A stretch of 64,000 nt of DNA from Tetradesmus obliquus. Lineage: Eukaryota > Chlorophyta > Chlorophyceae > Sphaeropleales > Scenedesmaceae. Positions 34,209-44,411 of the stretch are shown here, piece by piece. The translations under genes were made by a program, and so were the position numbers. Each line of letters starts with the position of its first letter. The first letter of the stretch is position 1. The DNA is taken from NCBI GenBank assembly GCA_030272155.1, contig CP126191.1:3928501-3992500 (forward strand), written 5' to 3'. Under the pieces are notes generated by a model. It saw only the letters and a list, made by a program, of their open reading frames with translations. It did not search any database and was not told where the DNA came from.

Positions 34209-36491
34209 AGGTGGATTGAGGCGTGTGGTGGGGTGTGGGGGGGGGGGAGGGGGCGTGGCGCTGCAGCGCTGTGCTGCTGCTGTTGGCAGCTGGGCACCAA
34301 GAGCATGGTGCTGCCGCCTGTTCTCCCTACCTGAGGCAAGGCAACAGGCTTTACGAGTGGCGGTTGCAGCAGTTTGCGCCTGCTGCTGCTGACAAGCGCA
34401 GAAGAAGAGGAAGCAGCATGCAGACATGTGCTGCGCAGCGCGTTACAGTATGTTGGTGGGGGAGAGTCGAGTAGCAGATATGTGGGCTGTGGGAGGTGTG
34501 TTGCATGCAGCTGGCGGTTTGGCTGATGGGTGGCTGACAGCTGCTTCATGTGCCTTGCTGGACGCTGCAATGACGACATTGACTGTATAACGTATGTGAA
34601 GTAACTGACTATGTGTGTGCACAGTGCCATTGTTGTCCATGTCTGTGGGTGCTGTCTTACATGCGGGCATAATTTGTGACTTTTGGTGGCTGCAAGTAGG
34701 CTCATACGCCTGGAACCTAGTGTGTGCTTGGCTTTGGTGGCTTGGTTGCCGTCCTTGTCATTGCTGTTGCTGCAGTTGCCTGGGCACACGACTTAATACA
34801 CGTGGGGCGCGGAGTTGCGCAGGGAATGGCAGTGGATGCATGGAATGGGGCAACGTTGTGTGAGCAACTGCTGTGAACGCATGTGTGGTGCAAAGTTGTG
34901 CAAACAATGGCACTGACTGACGATTGTGCATCTCTGGCAGTCATGCCTGGTGCGTGGTATGCTGCTGCTCGGCCCTAATCATTGCTCTCTTCGGTTGTGA
35001 GTAGCTGTTGTTGAATACACGCGATGATGGCATGATGAGGGTGCCCAGTTGTGTAAGGATGAGCGCACTGCTGCCTGCTGGTGTCAGTGCATTGCGTGCA
35101 ACCTCTTCAGCCCGCGGCATGCTCTGCTGATCATGTGCGCTTATGTTGCCTTGGAGTGTGCTGCTGCTTGGCGCGTATCTTTTCCGTCAAAGTCGGGTAA
35201 GTCTTGTTCGTCAATGTATGTATGTGCCTGGTAGGAGCTTGGCAACTGCACGTGCATTTGCAAGGCAGGGACTGCATTCCACTGCCTGGCCAGTCCTGGT
35301 GCACTGTGTATCGCAGCGCTCCTTCAGGTACATCAGCACCGCGTGTGGTGGAGCTGGCGCTGACAGCGCAGACACTTGCGTGTCTACCCATCTGGAGGTG
35401 TTGGCTAGTGTGGGTGTGGCCGGCACAATGCTGCACACAGCTTGGCGTGCGTTGTAGGCTACCACTTGAAGTGGTCTTCTGTTTGGCTGGTTGCTGGAGA
35501 TGACATGCTCCTAATGCCTTTGTTTGGCATGTGGTTTTGTTTGAAGGCTGCCTATAATGTGCAATGCCTGTGATGCTTGGCGGTGTTCTTGTCAGATTTT
35601 GCTTCGAGCAGGAGCAAGGCAGCTGTTCATTTTGTCAAGGCCTTATAAGGCTTAATTAGCACGCTGCAGGTGATCCAGAGCGGCTTGTGATGGCGTTACC
35701 CAAACATTTGGAACGCATGTAGCTGTGCTGTGCAGTGATGCAGACTATGTGGCGTTCAAGTAGCAGAGACTGCGTGTAGTTAGCCGGGCGCTGTCTGGCA
35801 TGCCAGCTTGGCGCTGGCTTGGGCGTGACAACAATCAATGCAGTGGTGTTACCAAAGGATTCAGTCAGTGGACACTGTACTGTACAGGGTGACAATACTG
35901 CGGAAAAGACGTGGAGATGCAGTAGAATTTGAAATCTGACGTGATACTCCACCGGGCTAGTAACAGACCACAGATGCACCATGGCACGCTGTCATGCTTT
36001 GGAGTGATGGTCACCCCTGACTACTGCTCCCTCCAGCGGCGACAGGTGCACAGCAATCGGGCAACAGAATTCATTGCTGCTATCACAAGCCGCCTCTAGC
36101 TGCTTTTCTCACTCCAAAATGTGTGATAGGTATAGCAACTCTAGATCCCTGCAATTTATGCCATCTATACTCAACATGCACGCCGCATGGCGCCCACATG
36201 CAAGCATAGTGTAAGGACGCTGGCAGCATCATGAGGCTGTAATGTACAGGAGGTCATCAATTCCACCAGCACCGATAGTCGGAACTGCCAGCCGTGGCTG
36301 CTGGCGGACGTCACATGCATGGGCAGGCTGCTCACAGGAACTAGGGCTCAACAGCAGGTCTGATGCTATAGCATTACAGCTGAGAAAATACTCCACGGCA
36401 GCCGCTCATCCGCGGATGACCAGCACCTCTCCTCGCTGTGTGGCGGTAGTGCCATGCAGAGCACTTCTCTGTGCGCACAGCCACACTAGCC
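34209..36491. other. Convergent intergenic region, PLD / DUF2235 gene
   Basis: These 2.3 kb hold the PLD 3'UTR with a copied exon fragment (34291-34314), an 11-G run near 34237-34247, and AT-richer unique sequence. A TTACA at 36374-36378 is a plausible TGTAA poly(A) signal for the minus-strand gene, 114 bases past its stop. Open frames are short and unlike any family I know. Confidence 0.55.
34291..34314 (+). repeat. Copy of the last PLD coding segment in its 3'UTR
   Basis: It repeats the 24 bases at 34165-34188 that encode GTKSMVLP, at an offset of 126 bases. It lies after the stop codon. Confidence 0.7.
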
Positions 36492-39400
36492 TCACATTGC
36501 TTGCTGCTGATCAGCCACCCGCACGCGATCATCCACCAAGACGTTCACCCCTGACGTGGCAGGCTTGACCAGCGCGCCCTGTGCTGCTGCTGGCGCTGCT
36601 GTTGGCGCTGCTGTTGGCGCTGCTGCTGCTGCTGCTGCTGTTGGCGCTGCTGCTGCTGCTGCTGCTGGCGGTGCTGCTGCTGCTGCTGCTGCCGCTGCTG
36701 GCGCTGCAACTGTTCCGGCTGCCGAGCTGCTGACCGCAGGGCTCGAGCTCTGCAGGTGCTCCTGGTATGTAACATATGTATCTGAAATGAACCACTCGAC
36801 TGGCCTGCCGCGGGGCTTGTAGCTGTCAAAGCTGCCGCTGTCAGCAGGCACAGGGAAGAACACAGCAACGCCAACAGGCAGGCCGTACCTGTCTGCTGCT
36901 GTAGGTGGTGGGATCGTCCTGGTTACGGCAAGGTGTGGTGGGCAGCAGGTGCAGCAGGTGCAAGCGTCAGCAAGAGTATAAGGTCAGTTAGCCTGCATGC
37001 AAATGGCTGTCCATGTAGCCCCAGCTGTGATGTGTGCAGCATCCCTTGCTTCATCAACAACACTGGCCTGACTATGCGCTGCGGCACATGATGAATGCAC
37101 ATCAACAGGCACGCCCTAGGACACGACCGCGTGCAGAACAAATACAGAAAGGCCCACAGCACGTATGTATCGTGCAACAGTGCATTTGTGCTAACAGGTT
37201 CAGCACCCCCGCACCTATCCTTCAGCAGCAGCGTTGGCTGTGTGTCCAGCAGGCGCGCCACCACCCCAACCACAGGCCCCAGGATCTTGCTCTCAGCATC
37301 AATCGTGTATGCAGGCTGGAACAGCGGCAGCGGCAGCCCCGCAGTCAGCTGCTGCAGCGCCCAGATCCAAGGCTTCTGCAGCAGCCAGAACCAAGGCAGG
37401 ACGAGGCGCGCGCCTTCTTTGATCAGGCTGTGGCCGCCACACAGAGGCTGCAGAAGGTTCCAGTCCTGTGGCGTTGTCAGCCCCAACTGGCGCCGCTTGT
37501 CACTGCTGCTGCTGCTGCCACCTGCAAACTTTCCTGCCACCAGTTCCTCCCATGCTGAGTCATCTGCTGGGGGCAGCATGCCAGGCATGACCCTGTTGAC
37601 CTGCGCCACCAGACACAGCTCAGAACTGCTGCTGCTGCTGCTGCTGCTGTTGGCAGCACCGCCGTTCATGCTGTTGCTGTTTGTGCCAGTAGAGCTCTCA
37701 GCTGGGCCTGTAACCTCATTGTAGTTGGGCGCTGCGCAGTGTGGCACGCCGATGAGGCGCTGCGGTGGGCTGGGCCCGCCATGTGCTGGTAATGCTCTGC
37801 CCAGCAGAGGGTAGTCGGCGAGCTCTGGGGTGCAGTTCACGTTTGTGCGCAGTGGGTTGAGCACCCTGCAGGCATGTTTGAAATGTTGCAGCAGCAGGTG
37901 AGGAGTCAGCGTGCTCGGGCTGATCAGGGGCTCAGCGAGGGTTGCATGTTGTGCAGTACGTGATCAAGCTGCATCTGTGATTGTACGACAATCGCTGGCA
38001 TAGCACGCTGGCCATGCGTTGCATGCACGCCGTGCTGTGTCTGGGCAGTTACTACCACCTAGTGTGCACAACTGCATGTGAGGTGGCCGCAGTGATCACA
38101 TGTACACACACCTGAAGAGTGTGTTGGTGGCGGGCTGGTTGGAGAATACAAAGTCCTGCCGGCCCACATCGTAGTGTGCACCTGCAGCAGGCGTGGCAGT
38201 TGGCAAGGCCCGTTACAGGTGTGCTGTCCAGAACTACGTGTGCAGTGCTTGCATGCCGCTGCGACATATCAACAGCTCGTCAAACTTAGGTGAGCATGCC
38301 AAACAAGCCAGCTTATACCTTCATTGCAGTGACGGAGCCGCCACACATCACACAATGCAGCTCAAGAAACCACAAACAACAAGCAATGCATGGCACACCA
38401 TGCGGTAAAAGCAGCGCAGGCTGCCTAATGCAGCGTCCTCTTCCCACCCACCTGGAAACCACACCTCCTGCAGCGAAAAACTCACACCCGGGTAGTGCCC
38501 CTCAGAGCTGCCGCCTGCTGCATCACCGCCTCCAGCAATCTTGCTGCTGCGCCGCACCGGGCAGGGCTCAAACGGCGCCAGGCGGTCGTGCACAGAGGCA
38601 GCCTGGAACACGTGCTGCACCTCTGATGACACAACCACATCGCGGAAGCTGTAGCTGTATGTGAAAGCGTTTGCAGGATTGCCCTGGGGCTGTATGCGCG
38701 GGATGCCCTCAGCACCCACAGTGTCAAGCAGCCCCATGAAGATGATTGGAGGGACGCTGCCGCGCGGCCAGGAGTGCTCCTTCCTACACAACAGTGCGCA
38801 GCGGAGTGGGCAGGATTGACTCAAAAGAAAATGTCAATCGGATGATTGGGGAAAGGCTGCGCGGCCAGAAGCAGCTGGCCCTGATGGATGCAGGCGCTAG
38901 CGTGGATGTGCACAAGCAGCTTCGAGCAGGTTTGAGCAAAGATGGCTGCCAACGTGCCCTGAAGTGACAGCAGCTGCCAGCTGCACCACAATGCGTGTAA
39001 CCCGGATCCAAAAGTCTGAAAGAAAGGTACAATGTACAGGTTATTTGAAGCACTCCATCATGCGACAAGCCTGGTGATCTGCCGGACTCTTTTGAATATG
39101 TCTCATACCAGCACACCTGAATGCTATGGCCTTTGCACCCCCTGGGCGGTTCTCTTCGTCGTTGCTGCGCGCAGGACACAATCGCACAACAATGCTTTAG
39201 CAGGAATTCCGGCAAGCTCATGCATTTGACACCGTCACCATTACTGTACAAAGCTGCTGTGAGCAACGCCTGTGCGTTGTGAGCGCTCTCCTACAAGAGC
39301 CGCTGACAGTCAGGCATGATGTGACAGGCGCTCAGGAGAGTTGGTTAGCAGGCAGACTGCAACCGCTGCCAGCACTTGTCAGCTGCTTGCATATGCTGTT

Positions 39401-40417
39401 GCTTGCACCTGTCACTTCAAGACACACACAGTGCATGTCTGCTGACAGCAGCACAGCACTGAGTGGAGAGGCTGTACAACTTGTATAAGCTTGAAGCTTA
39501 TTGCTCACTCGCGGTACATCTCCCAGACGTCCTGCAATGCAGCGCTGCGTGCCGTGTCATCAGCTGCGGGCTTGACGATGCCGCAGTTGTTGACCATGCC
39601 GGCCACTGCGCGCACCGTGTAGGCTCCGCGGCTCAGCCCAAACAGCCACACACGGCTCACGCCAGGGCCCTGGTACTTGTCCATTATGAAGCTGCACGCC
39701 AGGGTGTCACAAGTTACATGTTATGTACAGACAGCGCCAGGTCAAACATGTTTCGTAGCTGTGGTTACTGGCGGTGAAGTTGCTGCATTAATTATCTGAT
39801 AGCTACTGCTGCTGGTGTGTGCAGCGGTGTTGCAGCACGGACGTGTAGCCATCTGCTGGTGACTCTGTCAACTCGGCAGGAGTAACTGCTGTCTGGCCAC
39901 ACTTGTCTAACTTGCGCACCATCCCCGCGCATTCACATGTGAAAGCTGCCTGCATATTGGCCCACCCGTAAGCCTCCTTGCAGCGCTCTGGCAGGTCATT
40001 TGCTATGATGCCGTTGGCGATGTACAGCAGGGTGTCACCAAACCCTCCCAGCAGGCCCAGCAGAGGCATCTGCTTGCCCTCCTTCGCCAGGTCCTCAAGG
40101 CCGTCCAGCCCCACACCGTTGAAATAACATATGTCCGTGTTTGTGTAGCTGTTGTGCACGGGCTGGCCGTCCAGCGTGTGCACGTAAGCGTTTTGGCCCT
40201 GGCTGGCAAAGCCATCAGCGACGATTTGGATGTTGCCACGCGTGCCTGCAAAGTCGTGTACGTTGTTACGAACGCTCAGAAATGTATGCAGCTGTTTTGC
40301 CTGGCTCAACACCGGCGAGCTCTGGAGAGGTCTCCGATTGGGCTCACCAGTCTCCGCGCCACACCACGTGCCATCACAGCAGACCACTATGTTGTGCGGT
40401 TTATTATTCGTTTCCAT
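36492..40417 (-). CDS. DUF2235-type alpha/beta hydrolase (660 aa)
   Basis: Exons, high to low: 40417-40348, 40245-39966, 39691-39509, 38783-38452, 38181-38112, 37865-37215, 36888-36492. The N-terminus has IVVCCDGTW, the family signature. The nucleophile elbow is FGLSRGAY with Ser137. The other triad members are probably Asp198 (GLLDTVG) and His291 (WFPGAHYDVG). This family includes bacterial type VI secretion phospholipase effectors (Tle1), so a lipase or esterase role is likely but the substrate is unknown. Intron 1 (102 bases, 40347-40246) has no in-frame stop, so its retention would add 34 residues. Only a few residues separate the nucleophile block from DTVG, less than usual, so a small exon between 39509 and 38783 may be missing from this model. 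The C-terminal 90 residues include a long poly-Ala tract. Confidence 0.85.
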
Positions 40418-40862
40418 TGCTAATGGGGCTCACAGGTAACCAGGAGCTGCAGGTGCTTCAACTGGGGCTTCCCAGTTCGCACTACGAAGCACGGCAAGAG
40501 ATGATGTGCGCGCACACAGAGCTACAAAGTCAGGATGTCGACATTGGCGAACATGCTCTGGAACGTACATGTGATGCTTGCAGTGTCACCGGCTTGTGGC
40601 ATACCTAACGGTAACGCTGTTGTTTTGGGCCCGCCCGTCGCGTGTCACCACAACTGAATCCCGTGCCAAGAGCTTGGCAAAGTCGTACAAGGAGACGTTA
40701 CTCAACATGATCGTGTAAACACGAGTACACACAAAGCCATGGCAAGACGCCCAAACCAGCACAAGCCGGTCCTGCAAGACCAAAGTCACTTGCAACCGCA
40801 GCTCCGCTCAGCAAAGTTCCACCTCCAGCAAGCAAGCAGCACACTGCATCACTACGATACAA
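40418..40862. other. Intergenic region between two minus-strand genes
   Basis: These 445 bases hold the 3'UTR of the FHA gene and the promoter of the DUF2235 gene. I see no specific feature. Confidence 0.5.
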
Positions 40863-42533
40863 TCAGCCGACCGCGCTCTCGTTCATGATGACGTACTCGC
40901 GGCTGCTGAGCCCGAAGCGGACCACGTCCATGTGCAGCAGCTCGTAGTAGCGTGCGCCCTCCATCTTCTCCGCGTTGATGGACGTGCCGTTGACGCTCTC
41001 CAGGTCCATCAGGTAAGGCTTCACCACGCGCATGACAGCCAGGCCATCGGGGGCATCCACCTCCACCTCCCTGCAGGCAATTATGCACAAATGGCAGGCG
41101 GGACAGGGTGAGGAAAGGGTGGAAGGGCGTGACATCACGTTCACACATGCCAAGCCACCCGGCGCATTGACCTACACCTCCCTGCAGGCATGATAAAGGC
41201 CGGCGCTAGATGTCTGAAAGGTTGTCACAGGGCATGTTAATACGCGCACCACAACCAGGCTGTCCGGGGCATCCACGTCCACCTCCTGAAGGCACTGCCA
41301 TGGCATGCAACGGCAGGTGTGACAGCGGTAAAAAGGTGTGAATCCGCGAGAGGCTGTGTAGCCACATCAGGGTGTGAAGATGTTCTGCAGACCCTGCTCC
41401 CCAAGCCACCTCCTGCTGCATCCAGGCCCGCCCTCCAACCTCACACACCTTGCACCCCCCACCCCTCAACAAGCGTCTGCACACCCACCTGAACACCAGC
41501 ACCGCGTGCTGCCTGCTGCAGCTGGGGTGGTCAGTCGGAATGTCCGCCACCTTGCGGTCCTTGCCAAACATATAAAAGGCCGTCTGGTTCAGGTTGATGG
41601 GCTGCCCCACCTCCTCCTTGCCCTTGAAACAAAACAGCTGCCACAGCGGCTTCTTGCAGACTCGGGCTTCGGGTGGCGGCTGGTACTTGAGCACTGCTGA
41701 GCCGTCTGCGGTGCGGTTTGTTTCTGCGGCAAGCTTGCCGGATAGACCCATGTTGGGCGCCTGCTTGGGGGCGGCTGGTGCCGGCGGCTCGTCGTCAGAC
41801 CAGTCCTCTGCGGAGGCAGAATATAAATTGACAGCAGGCAGGCAGGCAGGCGGGAATGCAGGCAGGCAGGCAGTCGTAAGACTAGTCTTCTGCAGGGGGA
41901 GGAACAGATAGACAATGACAGCTGGCAGGCAGGCAGGCAGTGAAGGGGCGGATGTTTGGCAGAGCCAACAGGCTGTGCTGTCCTGCGGTCCTTCTGCTGC
42001 AATGTATGTGACCACGTGAGAATGGCAGGTAGGCAAACAGGCGAGCAGAAAACCCTGGAGCAACAAGAAGGCGCTAGTAAGCTGACTGCAGGTGCTGCAC
42101 ATGCCACGCCACCAACCCTCAGCATCTGTGCGACCAACCAACCAGCACGCCACAGCACGCACTCTCTGCCGAGGTCAAGTTGCTATCACGTGGCACACGC
42201 CAATGCCAGCAGCCACCCTCCCTACTTCAGCGTGCAACACCGCAAAGCGTGCAACACCGCAACTTCCACAGCCACTAGCCACATCCCACCCATGGCTGTC
42301 ACAGCGTACAGCCTGGCCCTGCTGCTGCCTCACCTGGCTTGCCCCAGCGCTGCTTGCCGCCCCCACCACCATCATCATCACCACCACCCCTGCGCTGCTT
42401 GCCACCCGGCCGCGCTGACCGCTGCTGCTGCTGCTGCTGCTGCTGCCGCTCCCATTCGTCCCTGTCCTCTCTGCCAGCTCTGCTGCTGCCGCCAGCACCC
42501 CCCTGCCGCTGCAGGTGATCCTCATGCTGCTGC

Positions 42534-42566
<33 letters not shown>

Positions 42567-43382
42567 CTGCCTGCTTTGTGTGGCTCCTCACCGCTCCTGT
42601 GGCTGTGCTTTGAGTCTAGTGGTTCTGCCCTGCTGCTGTTGTGGTGATGACCTGCCCCTGACCTATCGTGCCCCCTGTCCCTTGCTCTGTCCCTGTCCCT
42701 CTCCCTTTCTCTGTCATATTCTTTGCTCCTGTCTATTCTGTCCTCGCCATGCCCGCGTCCCTCTCTGCTGCTGCCAGGGGCACCCTGTCTGCCGCTGTCC
42801 CGCTCCCGCTTATCTGCCTCATAGCTGCGTGGGTCTCTGTGCCGATCACTGCCATGCCTGCTGCTGCGCTCCCTGCTGCGTTCTCTGCTGCGGTCCCGGC
42901 CGTGCCTGCAAGTAAAGTGCAGAGAGTCCCAACAATAGACGAGGGTGGTGCAAGCTAAACACAGCCATCAGAGAACCCTTCAAGACAAAAAGCATGGTTG
43001 CACGCTGTTGCAGTGCTAGCAAACCAGCTGCAGCTCTGCTGATGCTGCTGCTGCTACTGATGCACCATGTTGTGGCGTTCAAGTGCTCTGGAGTCACATT
43101 GCATGTGCACACGCTGCAAGGAACAGTTATGCCATTGGTCCAGCACCTGCGAGACTACCTACCTGCTGTCGTGACGCCGGTCTGCTTCCTTGTGTGAAGG
43201 CTGCTTTTCCCTGCTGTCGTGTCTGTCCCTGCTGTCATGCCGCGCTCGCTTCCTATGCCTACACCAAGTAAAAGAAAAGCAGATAATGGCTAACTGTGTT
43301 GATCCGATGCCCGGTCCAGGTGTGTGAAGTGCAAGCAACAAAAGCACCTGTCATCAGGCGAAACCTCCTCTGCAGCGCCCAT
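40863..43382 (-). CDS. SNIP1: SNIP1/DAWDLE-type FHA-domain protein (409 aa)
   Basis: Exons, high to low: 43382-43348, 43258-43163, 42905-42334, 41807-41489, 41070-40863. The first 180 residues are rich in Arg-Asp, Arg-Glu and Arg-Ser dipeptides, followed by poly-Gln and Gly/Asp tracts. The C-terminal FHA domain (about 290-400) begins near WQLFCFKG and contains GKDRKVADIPTDHPSCSRQH, then MDLESVNGTSIN and FGLSSREYV. These match SNIP1 of animals and DAWDLE of plants, where the FHA domain binds phosphopeptides and the protein works with the spliceosome and microRNA processing. The exon that completes the FHA domain is preceded by duplicated acceptor copies in its intron. It lies head to tail 272 bases upstream of the ATG5 stop. 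Confidence 0.93.
41146..41294 (-). repeat. Two decayed copies of an acceptor plus exon start, SNIP1-like gene
   Basis: The true acceptor/exon-5 start lies at 41020-41079. A copy ending at 41188 and another ending at 41294 repeat the CTCCCTGCAGGCA end and adjoining exon sequence at offsets of 109 and 106 bases. The outer copy has lost its CAG acceptor (CTGAAGGCA on the plus strand). Confidence 0.7.
41826..41942. repeat. GGCA tetranucleotide repeats in a SNIP1-like intron
   Basis: Three short blocks of repeated GGCA/CAGG units lie in intron 4. They are 4-bp microsatellites, unlike the CAG/CTG triplets that dominate elsewhere. Confidence 0.8.
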
Positions 43383-43654
43383 AGCCCCTTCCGCAAGCCT
43401 CAAACGCTAATAAGATAGCTGAGACTATCGTTATGTGTTACATACAGGATTGGAGCGTGATGGTAGTCACCACATAAACAGACATGTACCGTGCCCACTG
43501 GTCAAGTGCTAGCACACTTGCTAACCAAAAAAAGAGCACCACACTAAAAAGGATTTTGCAGGATGTCTCTCCAAGGGGCCCACAGCAGCACAATAATTGC
43601 CAAACCCTGGGTGACAGTGACAGTCATAACATGTAGCCGACACAACTGCCTCCG

Positions 43655-44371
43655 TCACTTCAGCAGGTGCACTACGATGTACAGGAAGCTGTCTGCTGCC
43701 TTCAGGTTGGCATGCAGCCAGGCCAGGGGTGTGCACCAATCAGGCTGCACACCACACACAAAAACAGCAGCATCTGAAGCAGGCCAGCCATCTGGTAGCT
43801 CGTGGCTTGGCGCTGTTGCTGCTACTGCTGCTGCTGCTGATGCTGTACCTTCTCTGCTCGCAGCGCTGCTACCTGCCACATCTGAAGTCTGCCGATCTGC
43901 TGCCACTGTTGCTGCTGCTGCTGCATCGCCTGCTGCATTGCTGCCCGGCTCAGCTTCTGCTGACCCGCTGCTCTTCTCACTAGCTGCTGCAGGAGCCTTG
44001 CTGCCGCTGCTGCCAACATCTACACTGCCAGCAGCAGGCTGCTCTGCTGCATCACTGGCAGCACCAAGAGGATCAACTGCTTCTGCAGTCTCCTGCTGCT
44101 GCTGCTGTTCACTGGCTGCTGCTGCAGCTTGGCTCACTGGCAACTCCAGTTGCTGCTCACTACCTTGCTGCTGCTGCTGCTGCTGCTGCTGCACTGTTGG
44201 CTGTGGCATGGCAGCAGCTGCAGCAGGCGGCACTGGTGCGGGGAACTGCTGTGGCAGCACCACATGCATCAGGTGTGCCAGCAGGGTGGGGCTGCCATCA
44301 GGCTGCAGCACCTCCACTGGCCTGCTGCTGCTGTACGTCTGCTCCCACACGGCTGCAAGATCTGCAAGCGC

Positions 44372-44411
<40 letters not shown>

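Noticed and set aside
38784-39266. A further exon of the DUF2235 gene between 39509 and 38783
   Set aside because: An acceptor-like site at about 39008 opens a frame, but no following donor restores phase and the residues do not resemble the family.
39803-39965. Extension of DUF2235 exon 2 to the stop at 39803
   Set aside because: The reading past 39966 loses the family pattern, while splicing at 39966 gives the FGLSRGAY block directly.
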